From assembly GCA_030340625.1 (NCBI GenBank), contig JAOPHQ010005694.1, positions 344,501 to 408,500 on the forward strand: 64,000 nucleotides of DNA, written 5' to 3'. A program made the translations under genes and the position numbers. Below the pieces are notes generated by a model, which worked only from the letters and a program-made list of their open reading frames with translations, was not told the DNA's origin and searched no databases. Of the stretch, positions 22,801 through 33,727 are shown in pieces (the first letter of the stretch is position 1; each line of letters opens with the position of its first letter). The stretch is from Merluccius polli (lineage: Eukaryota; Chordata; Actinopteri; Gadiformes; Merlucciidae).

Positions 22801-25800
22801 CAACTGTACCACTTCTGTATACACTGACTCTAGATAAGTACCTTCTACTGTAGGTAATACACTGACTCTAGATAAGTACCTTCTACTGTAGGTAATACAC
22901 TGACTCTAGATAAGTACCTTCTACTGTAGTAATACACTGACTCTAGATAAGTACCTTCTACTGTAGGTTATATACCGACTCTAGATAAGTACCTTCGACT
23001 GTAGGTAATACACTGACTCTAGATAAGTACCTTCTACTGTAGTAATACACTGACTCTAGATAAGTACCTTCTACTGTAGGTAATACACTGACTCTAGATA
23101 AGTACCTTCTACTGTAGGTAATACACTGACTCTAGATAAGTACCTTCTACTGTAGTAATACACTGACTCTAGATAAGTACCTCATACTGTAGGTAATACA
23201 CTGACTCTAGATAAGTACCTTCTACTGTAGGTAATACACTGACTCTAGATAAGTAACTTAGGTAATACACTGACTCTAGATAAGTACCTTCTACTGTAGG
23301 TAAAACACTGACTCTAGATAAGTACCTTCTACTGTAGGTTATATACTGACTCTAGATGAGTACCTTCTACTGTAGTAATACACTGACTCTAGATAAGTAC
23401 CTTCTACTGTAGGTAAAACACTGACTCTAGATAAGTACCTTCTACTGTAGTAATACACTGACTCTAGATAAGTACCTCCTACGGTAATACACTGACTCTA
23501 GATAAGTACCTTCTACTGTAGGTTATATACTGACTCTAAATAAGTACCTTCTACTGTAGTAATACACTGACTCTAGATAAGTACCTTCTACTGTAGGTAA
23601 TACACTGACTCTAGATAAATACCTTCTACTGTAGTAATACACTGACTCTAGATAAGTACCTTCTACTGTAGGTAATACACTGACTCTAGATAAGTACCTT
23701 CTACTGTAGGTAATACACTGACTCTAGATAAGTACCTCCTACTGTAGGTAATACACTGACTCTAGATAAGTACCTTCTACTGTAGGTAATACACTGACTC
23801 TAGATAAATACCTTCTATTGTAGGTAATACACTGACTCTAGATAAGTACCTTCTACTGAAGGTAATACACTGACTCTAGATAAGTACCTTCTACTGTAGG
23901 TAATACACTGACTCTAGATAAGTACCTTATACTGTAGGTAATACACTGACTCTAGATAAGTACCTTCTACTGTAGGTAATATACTGACTCTAGATAAGTA
24001 CCTTCTACTGTAGGTAATACACTGACTCTAGATAAGTACCTTCTACTGTAGGTAATACACTGACTCTAGATAAGTACCTTCTACTGTAGGTAATACAGTG
24101 ACTCTAGATAAGTACCTTCTACTGTAGTAATACACTGACTCTAGATAAGTACCTTCTACTGTAGTAATACACTGACTCTAGATAAGTACCTTCTACTGTA
24201 GGTAATACACTGACTCTAGATAAGTACCTTCTACATAATACACTGACTCTAGATAAGTACCCCACTTCAAAAAATCTGAACTATCCCTTTAAATTTGGTT
24301 AAACTGGTATGACTCCAAGCTCATTCTGACTTTGTTTAACGTCATATAGCCACAATAAGCTATTTATAGTATACTTTCATTCCTAAAAAAAAATCAAAGA
24401 GATGATTTATTTTTTTAGTGATGTAAATTAAACTTTTCTTTTCCCCAAGTCTTATGGTGCTCTAGATATTTTCACATTTCTTTCATCACAGTACCATATG
24501 TTTTGCCCAGTTAAGCTGTTTTCACATTTTCTCTGCAGGTCCTCTCGTTGTTGATTGTGGCGATAGGTGTGTATGCCAAGGTGCAGAAAGCAACAGGTAT
24601 GTACAGAAAGGGACACTTTTGTGCTGCTCATTTTAGATTACATTTATTTTGTCATAGTGTAGGGTCAGATGGGACAGTGGCTACAGAGCAGCTTTCAGTG
24701 GCTATAGAGCTGGGGGCGTTCGCAATGTCAGGGTTTTGCGTAGGTATTAAAAGTTAAAAGTTAAATATTTTATTAAGTATAATTTGCATAGGTCTTTAAA
24801 TATCTTTTTGCGACTGTCATAAAAAAAACAACCTCAAACCAATAAATGTCAAACATTGATGTATCTTATGTGATATAGATATTTATTTGCCTCCTGAGGC
24901 AGAAGCTGTGTTGACCACTGCACTGGGGCGCTAACGTCATACACATGCAGGATCATTTTGTTGTCCAGCAAGCAGCTGCTGAATAAACTGAATAAACTAA
25001 TAACAAATAAACAAATAACAATACAAATACATATGTATACTTATAAAACAATTCCAGGTTGAGGACTGTCATTTACCTATATACTGCTAGGCCTTGAAAT
25101 CAGTATTAATATGTGTTCTAAGTTGTATTAAAACAGTATTAAAATGTCTTAAATTGGACTGGTTGAAACCTGCAGATACCCTGAATGTGCTAATAGTGGA
25201 CTGATGAGTCAACCATGACACATGCAGTAATCAGATAGCCTGATAATAATCATAGAGAATTACATTAAAAAATCATTAATAGTCCTCCACTGCTTCGTGG
25301 CAGGAAATGCGTAGTAGTGGACAGTAATGGACACGGCGCCTAACGTCTAGAACAAGGTAATCAGGTGTTGCATCTGAGAGTTCATTTTACAAACTTTCTT
25401 GCCAATGTATTGCTTAATACCGAGGCAGAAGGTACAATCATACCCGCTTGTTCTTTGTTACTGTACAATAGGAATGGGTGGTCAGCAAAGTCATCATTAC
25501 ATTACATTAGTGGTTTTATTTTTTAAATCAAAAGACACAGGAAGTGAGAAAGGAGGGACCAATAGTTGTGAGGTCCCTAGGTATGGTCTAGAGAAGACAG
25601 GGGAGTGAGAGAGTAAAAGAGCAAAGGAGCCGCAGGCTCAAAGCAGGAGAGAGGGAGAGAGGGAGAGAGAGAGAAAGAGGGAGAGAGAGAGCGAGAGACA
25701 GAGAGAAGGAGAGAGAGAGAGGGAGATAGAGAGAGAGAGATGGACAGAGAGAGAGAGAGAGAGAGGGGGGGGGGGGGAAGTGGATAATGTATCTGGGGCC

Positions 25801-28331
25801 TCTGTCTGTCTATCTGTAGACACCATGAGGGACACATTCCTGATCGACCCGGCCATCATCCTCATCGCGGTGGGGGTGGTCATGTTCTTCATCACCTTCT
25901 GTGGCTGCATCGGTGCTCTGCGGGACAACATCCGTCTCCTTAACGTGGTAGGCTGGGCGGCCAATCAATGGACAGCACGTCGTCCTAAATGAGTCCACAT
26001 GCAACCAAACACCTAGAAGTATAGCAGAGCTCTGCCATACTTCTAGGTGTTTGGTTGCATGTGGACTCATTTTTCAATTCCCTTTTTTCAATTCAAATGA
26101 ATTCTGATTCTGAAAAAAAGACACACACGTAAAAAAGACACACACGTAAATCTATATTTATTTATATTTATTCTATAGTGTACGTACTCATACCCATTTC
26201 TATCCCTCTCATTGCCTCTTTGCCTTTCACAGCCTACATCATTTTATAGTCCCTGACTTAGTGTGTAAATATTGTTAATTCATGTTTTGTTTTAATCCTT
26301 CTTGCTCAATATTTTGTTAATATTTTTGCTTATATCGTGTTGCTTTGTGTCATTTATGCACCAACCCCACCAAGTCACTTTCCTTGTATGTGCAAATATA
26401 CAAGACAAAATAAAATAATTCTGATTCTGATTCTGATTTTTTGTATCTGAATCAATATCTGGTACGCCCTCTTCCTCTCTTGTCTAGTTCTCCCTCAGTC
26501 TGACCCTGGTCTTCCTCACCCAGCTGGCCATAGCAGTGCTGGGGTTCTTCTACTCTGAACAGGTAGGCCTACACTGTATGATAAGGATCCTACTTTCTTT
26601 ATATTTTTATTTTCAGTGTGTGTGTGTGTGTGTGTGTGTGTCCAGCATGAGCGCGTGTGTGCCTGCGTGCGTGTGTCTGTCTGTGTGTGTGTGTGTATGT
26701 GTGCGAGACGCACAATACAAACTATACAAGAATGGCAAATAGCTCACACCCTCCAGCATTTACTTTCCTCCCACGGCACCATCACATTCCCCAGGGAGCC
26801 ACAGAGAATAACAAATATGCCTCCGTATATAAATAAATATATCCATAATAATGATAAATAAATAATAATAATAAAAGTGTCTTCCCCCGTGTTATCTGTC
26901 AGCTCTTCCACCACCTGCTGTTAAACACAGCAGTTTAACGCCCCTCTCCAGACATCCTCTCCTCAGCGCTAAATGATTCAAAACACCGCCGCGGCGCTTC
27001 AAAGTGTCGCCATGTTGTCCCATTTCCACAGATATTATCCCCTTCAAGGATAGCCCTGTTGCTAATGACATGCCGGGGCTGGGCATGGCTGGGAGGCAGG
27101 AACACAGAGGCATAATTGGGGGGGGGGGGGGGGGGGGGGGGCGACGACGGCGTATGTACAGTGTGAGGGTCGCATGGGATGGAGAGAAAGAGGTAGACAT
27201 AACAGGGAGTTTGTAGTGGCTCATTAAACATTCCCTGGGTTGGTACCACTAATAACATATCATATCATTTTTGTAGGTGTTTGGACTTACCACCCTGGCT
27301 TATTCTTTCTGTAGTTAGTTTAATGTAGACTTGAAAGTACAACTCGAAAAGGACCTACATTTTCAACCTGTCATCCTGTACATGGTGTGCGCTTTATTTT
27401 CTTTGGTGTCGTTACCGAAAACAAAACAGACACACAACGCCAGCGTTGCTCATTGTCGTCATGCACGTTTGAACGTGAAGTTTTGAGCCCTGCAAGTTGT
27501 TGATGGAGTTGTCCTCAACTTGAGAGCAATCCTCGGTGGATATCGTTAATCCATATCTAACCAGATGGGGTGACTGAGTTATTATGGAACATTTCTGTTG
27601 AAAATCCTTTAATTATCAAACTCAATGCTGTGGAGATTTAAAAAAAAACTTAAATCGGGGGTTACTTCATGGGTGGGGTAGCAGCGAGCAGGGGAGATAT
27701 CATTCAAGGGTTTCTTAAACACCACATCATATGAATGCTGAGCGCTTGCAAAAAAGCAGTGCGAGCACCTACACGTCGGATAATTGCAGCTCAAACTTGT
27801 TTATGATTTGAAGAGTCCATCTGCTGTCTCAGGTGTCGTGAATTTAAATTACTTCATTATTTCAATTTGGAGATATGCTAATCCGCTGAAACCTAAAATA
27901 GCAGCGTGTGTGTTTGTTTGTGTGTGTGTGTGTGTGTGTGTGTTTGTGTTTAGTGGGAGTGTCAGGGACGTGTGCACTGTGTGTCAGAATGGATATCTTA
28001 GGGGGGGTTGCTTCATTACTCTTAATAAAGTCAACATTATGAAAGCCATCATAGTGAATGCCGGATGCTCTCGCTCTAATCCGAAATGTGCCTTGTTGAG
28101 ACAAGTCCCTCGGGAACGATCACATGGTTTGAACATATTAGAATAAGCCCCCTCACACACGTAGTGATGGAAATACCCTCTGTTCCCCTTCTGCCACAGA
28201 CTCGGGATGCTCTGGGGAAGTTTGTGAAGAAGGCCATAGTGCACTACAGAGATGACTTGGATCTGCAGAACCTGATGGATTACATACAGAAAGAGGTGCT
28301 CCAGTCCACTTCGCAAGCCCACAGAATCCAT

Positions 28332-28388
<57 letters not shown>

Positions 28389-31300
28389 CGTGTGTGCGTG
28401 CGTGCGTGCCCCATGAGGATTTTCCATGTAAAGGTTTATGAATGAAAGAATTAAGCAGAAAGCCACAATCCCAATCATGTGTGTGTATGTATGCGTGTGT
28501 ATGTGGGTGTATATTGGCCACCATGAGGAATTTCCATGTGAGCATCCTATAAATAGCATTGTAGTTTCTGCTGTGAGGCTCTCATCATGTGGTTTTCCTC
28601 TGCCATCTGTATATGTCCTGGCCAATGTCCTGGTGCTACCAACAGGGACTTCCCTCATTGGAAACAGGCCCACATAATGTACATCACACAGTAGGACATG
28701 TAGCTTAATGTAATGTATTCTTCTTTTGCTCTGCCCTGCTATTGATCCTTCTCTTTTCTCTCATTTTGTGTGTTTGTGTGTGTGTGTATGTGTGTGTTAG
28801 TTTAAGTGTTGCGGGTGGAACGAGTACACCGACTGGTCGTGGAACCTGTACTTTAACTGTACACAGGGGAACCCTAGCATGGAGCGCTGCGCCGTACCCT
28901 TCTCCTGCTGCACCCCCATCCCCGGAGAGGTGGGTGGGGCGGGATGGGCTCACTCGGATGAACACACAGTGCACACGCTACAACATATACACACACACAC
29001 ACACACACACCCACACACACGAGTTGCAAAGTAGAGTGTAGCATCCGACTCCTGGGAAACCTTGATAATCCCACGGTGTGCAGAATAATAAAGTGGCCCT
29101 TCCTGCTCATATCGACTGTGTATCCTGTTGGACAGAGAGAGCAGATCACAGGGAAACCTTTTTGTACTACTTGGAGCGCTGATGGCGTTTGTAGTAGGTG
29201 GGGCAGCGGCGGTAATTAGCGCGTTGTGACCTATGGACTACAACTGTACGGTTTAGACGTGAGCAAAATGTTTCAATATAGCGCAACGGTGTATGCGTGC
29301 CTTGAATGTATAAGTCAATGATGAATAGGATCATGCAAACGAGCTGGCTGAATAACATCAGAAATATAGTGCACCATAACTGGCACTGATATTTGAAAAT
29401 TCGTACAATTTATTTTTTCGACTTCATCGTCAGCAGAAAATTTCCACTTTGTTCGCTAAAGCCCTGTAGGCAACACAGGTGAAAATCCATATCCAAATCC
29501 TTTTTTTGGATTATTATAGGGTTATTTTCTGCCTCAAGACCCAATGATGCCCATGTTTCACTGCAACCTATAAAAGTTCCCCATGATCTCTTTGTCTGTG
29601 CTTGATAAAAGCAAAGTGCAACAAGATGAGTTTTTCGTGTGTTAGAGCACTTCATTGCTCACACCCACCGCCGCTTGTCTCGCTTACAGGCTGTGATCAA
29701 CACCATGTGTGGCTTCGGTGTCCAGGCTCAGAACTACTTGGATGCCGATAAGTCGATCTACCCTGTGGGCTGTGCAGACAGAGCCGTCCTGTGGATCGAG
29801 TCCCATCTGCTGCTAGTGGGAGCTCTTGCCCTGGGTCTCGCCCTCCCCCAGGTAACGCCATCCCAGCTCCAAAAGCTCAAAGTCCAACTCCATTGATGTG
29901 TTTGTGTGCAACTTCACCGGGCTTCAAAACGAACCATAAAAACTTGAGGAATAAAGGACGAAGGTAAAATAATCCTTAATGAATACACGAGGTACGCGTG
30001 AAATAATACAAAGAGGACTTCACGTAGACACCGTGAATATAAACAGCAAGCATAAAGCCTGCCGTAAAATATGTACATTTCAGATGTGAACAATGGAATA
30101 CAAATCCCCTGCTGGAACCATGATGCAACATCACTGGCTGAAAGTTTGGAGAAAAATACAAAAAAAACATAGTCGAGACTTGTCTTTTAAAGAATGCATG
30201 AGTCTATCGTAAGGGAGTATGCAGACGGGTGGACGCAACACTGGGCTTGTATTGGTTTCAAAGCAGTTTGGGCAAATTTTGACTGAGCAGACCGAGACGA
30301 GCTGGATGACCTAAAGACCCGGCCGGCTCGTGATACAGAACCCTGTCTACATTACATTAGTGAGCCGAGCCACTGAGCGCTTTACGAAATCATGATGGAC
30401 TTGATGTGCGTGTGATGTGGTTGTTTTTTTTGGTGCAAGTAAATACTCAAGCTGCTGCTTTTGGGACGACTTGGAGCTTTTCTGGGAAAGTTTCTTGTTG
30501 TGTGTGTGTGTGCGATGAGAAGAGGACAGCGGTTTGCAGCGGTTTTATCTGCAGGGTCTGGATGATGGTAACGGTCGGTGATCGAATGCAGGCCTTGTTT
30601 TCTAGAAACATCCTAGGGTTCTTTGATGGTCAGCATCTTAATAACGCTAACATAATGTACCTTATTCATCGGATCTGAAATGCAGCCCCCAGGGTATCCA
30701 AATGGGATTGATTGAATCATTGTGTCGTAATTCATGATGACACTGTGCCGGGTCCAGTCTGGTACTCTAAATGCCGACAGACATGCAACGTCCCTTCACA
30801 ACATTCAAAAGAGTTGTTTCTGTGCTAGATATGAACTGAGATCATATGCAATCAAGGTGGTTCTTTAGCGATGAATGGCAGTATAATTGGTAGCGTCCTC
30901 AAAGTTCACTTTAAGGACGCTTATTACTGATGCATAGTCAGTCCAACTCTCTAATGGTAACATTTCTAGCCCTGTTCTTGATCAGAAACAAGTGATTCTT
31001 ACGTAAGGGAAGGCTGGTCTTGCGTAAAATGCTAAACTGCTACCCAGTTCACGGTGGTATTTGCTATTGTTGTCCTTGCAAATGGTCATCTTTGAAATAT
31101 TTTCTTTCGGCATTTACGTTGTGCCTGCTGCTATTTTCATTTGAGAGACTTTATTGCCATCATATGTCTTCCAAGGGCCATTTTATTTCCCAGACTTGCT
31201 TTTTTTTTGCTTTAACGACCTTCTGTCTAACTGACATACCCCGATAGCACTTGATTATTTGGTTGGCGGTGAGTAAACTCAACACATGGGCTAATCAGTC

Positions 31301-32651
31301 TAGTTTCGCCTCTAAAAGGACAAAATCCAACAAACTCGCACATGGCCCGTAACGAGATGCACACCCTATCGACTCTGTGGTGGTCAATATATTGACAGGC
31401 CTTGTAGCCTCAGCACTAATCTTACACAGAGTGTCGGCCAACAGTGTGAGATACCGCAAGCATCAGTCAGTCAGTACCGACCTGCGCCTCGCCTCCCAGC
31501 TCCCTGCTGAAGCTAGGCCTTGCCAGTCATTTGGATTGAACTGTTTAGGGAAGCACTACACCTTCAGGAGCAGAATTAAGTAGGGGAAGAAGGTCGAGAT
31601 CAGAGTACTACATAACACTATTGAATATTTTACTGAGACATTCAACGAGGGACAATGTGTATACAATGAGATACAGCCCTTGCAATATTTTGTGTTCATA
31701 CGGTGTTTAGCTGTATGATTAATTCATCCCATTAATTCATTCGTTAATTCAACATCTCATCCGCTCCCAGATCAAACAGTTGACCTTATAGCTCAATATG
31801 TGCTTATACGATTACATATTTATTTTGCAGGTCATTGATTAATTTATCATTGGCCAGTGTTAGGCTGCAGGCAGCGTACACAGGAAACGAGTGTTACTGC
31901 TGTGACCGAGCGGTACGAGTACCTCCAAGGAGTCTCTAGCTCATCTCATGCAGCTTGAGTCTGTTATGGACTGCAGTCATCTTTCATCATATCCCGCTGA
32001 TTGGAGCCTAAAGGGAGCGAGAGAGAGCCTGTGCATTACCCATGAGCCCTGTCAAAACAATCGCCTTAAAATTGCAATCGCTTTGATGTTGAGTAAATCG
32101 GATGGGGGTACTCTCCACATCTTCTATTGCTTCATCAGCAACTGTATCAACTTTACGTGGAAATGAAAATACATGAAGGCGATCTGTCTTCATAACAACC
32201 TCTGATGTAAAAGTGTTCTCAAGGCTTGATGAACATATTTGTTATATTTGTGGTGCTCTCTGCGACAAATTGCTTTTTGGATATTTTTGATATGGAATCT
32301 GGCTGGAAACAAAACCACCATAATAAATAGTACGATAATGGCTAACATATGAATTCTTCCTTCGACTGGGCATTAGTATACTAAAAATAAGACCATATGA
32401 CACCCCATACCCCTAAATTGTAAATACAATTTATTACACTTTACTACAAAATGTAAAAACTTTTTGTTGGGCAACATCTGCAGCCAATTTGAGCAATCCC
32501 ATTTCAAACAGATCATGGATTTTTAGAATGGAAATCAAACCATTGATTGTGTGTTGCGTGATGTGCCATCTTTCACCGTCAGATTGCAGGCATTATGCTG
32601 TCCCAAATCCTGATCACCCAGATCCGAGATGAGATCAGCTCTGTTTTGTGA
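15548..32651 (+). CDS. tspan33: Tetraspanin-33 (TspanC8), complete 8-exon gene
   Basis: Exons at 15548-15643, 24539-24596, 25820-25947, 26488-26562, 28200-28295, 28801-28929, 29690-29851 and 32583-32651 join in frame (813 nt, 270 aa; human TSPAN33 is about 283 aa). Transmembrane helices lie around residues 22-45, 58-80, 95-117 and 233-260. The large extracellular loop holds the CCG motif (154-156) and eight cysteines (154, 155, 171, 181, 187, 188, 201, 222), the signature of the TspanC8 group, which binds ADAM10 and directs its exit from the ER and its substrate choice. HYRDDLDLQNL (exon 5) and LSQILITQI (exon 8) match TSPAN33 best among that group. An N-glycosylation sequon (NCT) is at 170-172. 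The gene is head-to-tail with tspan9 and converges on ttc38. The paralogue letter is undetermined. Confidence 0.93.
16615..16702. repeat. (CT)n microsatellite
   Basis: About 85 bp of CT repeats, which explains the Ser-Leu and Arg-Glu ORFs on the two strands. Confidence 0.97.
18596..18684 (-). mobile_element. tRNA-derived SINE head, copy 1
   Basis: Read on the minus strand it has an A-box-like GGTGGCGCAGCAGAG, a spacer, then a B-box-like GGTTCAAGTCC followed by CGCTGAGGC. This is the split RNA polymerase III promoter of a tRNA-derived SINE. It cannot be a working tRNA: no acceptor stem pairs across it, and further degenerate copies follow at about 18750-18830 and 18885-18990. Confidence 0.6.
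18885..18990 (-). mobile_element. tRNA-derived SINE head, copy 2
   Basis: The same minus-strand arrangement as at 18596-18684: GGTGGCGAAGCAGAG, then GGGTTCAAATCCAGC. It is diverged but clearly the same family in the same orientation. A more degenerate third copy lies between the two. Confidence 0.6.
19797..19853. repeat. A-run plus (TA)n microsatellite
   Basis: About 20 A residues followed by about 17 TA units, at the left edge of the hAT-like element. Confidence 0.95.
19854..20523. mobile_element. hAT-like non-autonomous element (innermost)
   Basis: Its ends resemble each other as inverted repeats: AGAGCTGCTAAAAG and TCGTCGACTCTTAGTCGCC on the left, GGTCGACTATTAGGCGACAGCCCT on the right. 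The interior 20045-20345 is clearly homologous to 38425-38740 in the foldback element of the ttc38 pseudogene. An A-run and a (TA)n tract (19797-19853) adjoin the left end. Confidence 0.5.
22819..24261. repeat. 38-bp minisatellite in tspan33 intron 1
   Basis: About 38 tandem units of 36-38 bp, with consensus landmarks ACTGACTCTAGATAAGTACC, then TTCTACTGTAGGTAATAC. Units differ mainly by GTAGGTAAT versus GTAGTAAT, and a few are shortened. The array ends about 278 bp before exon 2. Each unit holds TCTAGA and a donor-like TAG|GTAATA. Units abut directly with no unique spacers, so it is not a CRISPR array. Confidence 0.97.
24539..24596 (+). CDS. tspan33: tspan33 exon 2
   Basis: A TTCTCTGCAG acceptor, then VLSLLIVAIGVYAKVQKAT, the second half of helix 1 and the start of the small extracellular loop. 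It ends CAACAG|GTATGT in phase 1; the split codon becomes Asp with exon 3. Confidence 0.9.
24597..25819 (+). other. tspan33: tspan33 intron 2
   Basis: No exon seen. It ends with a long GA-rich microsatellite (25645-25778) and a G-run just upstream of the exon 3 acceptor, an unusually purine-rich context for a 3' splice site. Confidence 0.7.
25645..25778. repeat. (GA)n microsatellite with a G-run
   Basis: About 130 bp of GA/GGGA repeats ending in about 13 G residues. The end is about 40 bp upstream of tspan33 exon 3. Confidence 0.95.
25820..25947 (+). CDS. tspan33: tspan33 exon 3
   Basis: A CTATCTGTAG acceptor. The exon encodes the DTMRDTFLIDPA loop, helix 2 and the FCGCIGALRDN intracellular loop typical of TspanC8 proteins. 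It ends AACGTG|GTAGGC in phase 0. Confidence 0.92.
25987..26072. repeat. Near-perfect 86-bp palindrome in tspan33 intron 3
   Basis: The two 43-base arms (25987-26029 and 26030-26072) are reverse complements with no loop and one mismatch (26023 against 26036). They begin 39 bp after the exon 3 donor. A transcript would fold into a 43-bp hairpin. Confidence 0.95.
26096..26441 (+). mobile_element. LINE 3' end with (ATTCTG)n tail
   Basis: AT-rich sequence ending CAAATATACAAGACAAAATAAAA and then ATTCTGATTCTGATTCTG, the tail microsatellite of a common fish non-LTR retrotransposon. A matching GAATTCTGATTCTG is present at its left edge (about 26100), which may be part of a target-site duplication. 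No coding remains. Confidence 0.5.
26488..26562 (+). CDS. tspan33: tspan33 exon 4
   Basis: A CTTGTCTAG acceptor followed by 25 codons covering helix 3 (FSLSLTLVFLTQL, then LGFFYSEQ). It ends GAACAG|GTAGGC in phase 0. Confidence 0.92.
26617..26702. repeat. (TG)n microsatellite
   Basis: TG-rich tract 55 bp after the exon 4 donor of tspan33. Further on in the same intron are a G-run (27119-27141) and another TG tract (27907-27950). The rest of 26563-28199 shows no exon. Confidence 0.9.
28200..28295 (+). CDS. tspan33: tspan33 exon 5
   Basis: A TTCTGCCACAG acceptor followed by 32 codons including KKAIVHYRDDLDLQNLMDY, the start of the large extracellular loop and the most TSPAN33-specific segment. 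It ends AAAGAG|GTGCTC, a weak donor. A (TG)n tract follows at 28335-28405. Confidence 0.9.
28335..28405. repeat. (TG)n microsatellite
   Basis: About 35 TG-type units starting 40 bp after the weak exon 5 donor. Confidence 0.95.
28768..28800 (+). promoter_or_regulatory. tspan33: TG-repeat polypyrimidine replacement at the exon 6 acceptor
   Basis: The 33 bases before exon 6 are TGTG-rich and end GTGTTAG, with no C/T tract next to the AG. UG-rich acceptors are known binding sites for CELF and TDP-43 proteins (CFTR exon 9 is the classical case). Regulation here is inference. Confidence 0.5.
28801..28929 (+). CDS. tspan33: tspan33 exon 6
   Basis: 43 codons carrying the CCG motif, the NCT glycosylation sequon and six of the eight loop cysteines (FKCCGW, NCT, ERC, FSCC). 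It ends GGAGAG|GTGGGT in phase 0. Confidence 0.93.
28930..29689 (+). other. tspan33: tspan33 intron 6
   Basis: No exon seen. A short CA tract lies at about 28989-29010. Confidence 0.7.
29690..29851 (+). CDS. tspan33: tspan33 exon 7
   Basis: A CGCTTACAG acceptor followed by 54 codons with the last two loop cysteines (NTMCG, VGCAD) and helix 4 (LLLVGALALGLALPQ). It ends CCCCAG|GTAACG in phase 0. Confidence 0.93.
29852..32582 (+). other. tspan33: tspan33 intron 7
   Basis: No exon seen. The part around 31020-31290 recurs at about 48410-48650, marking the left extent of the tandem block that also carries ttc38. Shared landmarks are TTTTCATTTGAGAG and a later CCCCGATAGC/CCCCAATAGC. Confidence 0.6.
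32583..32651 (+). CDS. tspan33: tspan33 exon 8 (terminal)
   Basis: An ACCGTCAG acceptor followed by 22 codons (IAGIMLSQILITQIRDEISSVL) and TGA. It completes helix 4 and a tail shorter than the human one. The exon is not present in the second copy of the block. Confidence 0.92.
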   Translation: MAGIMLSQILITQIRDEISSVL

Positions 32652-33248
32652 GGACGTGCCCCCGGACACCGGGGAGGAAGCAGCATGAGGAGGAGAGCAG
32701 ACCTGACAGCAACCGGTGACATCTGTAGAGGAAATCATATTTCTTTTACCCACTGACGCTACCCACTCTCAAGTACAACCCCTCGTTGTTTATTGTGCCA
32801 TTGCCACGGGGATGCCGGAGGGTACGGGTCAAGAGCACAGTGGGAAGAAAACACAACCACCAGTCCACAGCGTTGAAGGGGCAAAGTGTGTGCTTGGTTT
32901 TGATCGATTGGTATTCATTGTATTCATAGCTTTTTTTCTTTCTTTTTTTCCCCCTGGGAAGTATTTATTTCTAAATATGATTTATTGTGCCTTTGAAGAA
33001 ATGTTTTTCCAAAATATTCAGGTTTTTGGGTTAAAAACATCCTAGCGTTGAAGAGCACTGATTAAAGAGAACCCAGTTGAAAGCAAACACAAATGGACAT
33101 GTGCAAAACTTATTAGAAGATCATATAAGACATATTAAAACGCAATGGGCAAAATGCGGTCTGTTTGTTTGCTTCCTTCATAGCCATTACTACGAGGATT
33201 GTAGATGCCTTGGGAAAGAGCAGTGGGATGGGGTTGGGAATGGGCATC
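32652..33248. other. Shared 3' UTR interval of tspan33 and the ttc38 pseudogene
   Basis: The stretch 32758-32940 is closely matched by 49693-49880, with ATTGTGCC..TTGCCACGGGGA and GGGTACGGGTCAAGAGCACAG in both. An ATTAAA at 33061-33066 is a possible + strand polyadenylation signal for tspan33. Confidence 0.5.
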
Positions 33249-33336
33249 CTAGCCATGAAGTGCTTGGGCTCTCTGGATCAGACGGTTGGTGAGCGGGGAG
33301 TTGTCTTTCTGAGCATCCCGTTCCACCAACAGACAT
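33249..33336 (-). pseudogene. ttc38 pseudogene exon 14
   Basis: All 88 nt match exon 14 of the intact gene (CLLVERDAQK to QALHG and stop). Flanks of about 100 bp are also nearly identical, unlike neighbouring sequence. Confidence 0.9.
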
Positions 33337-33653
33337 CTGGAGGAGATGGAGGGAGCACAGAGATCAACATAGAGCCTGTATAGCCTGCCAGCTGGGAGAA
33401 AGAAACACATCATCGTATTGTAATAATGGAACAATTATAATAAAATGCTGGACAGTGTGGTAGGGGTTTGCTGGTGATACAATGTGAGAGCACAACATGG
33501 AAGGGAGTGGGAGCAACAATAGCCTCATGATGCTCAGTAGACAGTGTGTGTGCGTGTGAGTGAGAGCCACTTTTAGCTTCCTATATAGTCATGATAAACA
33601 CGCCGTCTTTTTTTTTTAAGAGGAAATATTGCCAATAGAGCTTGTGTCATTAC

Positions 33654-33727
33654 CTGGCCAGTTTGTGGTGGTGCTTGTCGCTAGACTTCATGGCTGCCTG
33701 AATGAGCAGCAGGTTGAACACGTCCCG
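33654..33727 (-). pseudogene. ttc38 pseudogene exon 13
   Basis: 74 nt (RDVFNLLLIQAAMKS and following) with intact AG and GT, matching the functional copy. About 180 bp of adjoining intron differs at only a few bases. Confidence 0.9.

Larger units (their letters stand above)
15644..24538 (+). other. tspan33: tspan33 intron 1 (8.9 kb)
   Basis: No second gene was recognised inside. Contents: CA tracts near 16250-16300, a CT microsatellite (16615-16702), CT-rich tracts near 17285-17325, tRNA-like SINE heads (18596-18990), nested inverted-repeat elements (19215-21060) and the 38-bp minisatellite (22819-24261). The stretches 16703-18590 and 21060-22818 show no recognisable structure. Confidence 0.8.

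Noticed and set aside
22819..24261. CRISPR-like regular repeat array
   Set aside because: Units abut directly without unique spacers, lie in a vertebrate intron, and vary like a minisatellite.
33129..33383. + strand ORFs common to 33165-33383 and 50380-50655 as a duplicated novel gene
   Set aside because: They are antisense shadows of ttc38 exon 14. The shared protein reflects DNA identity between the copies.
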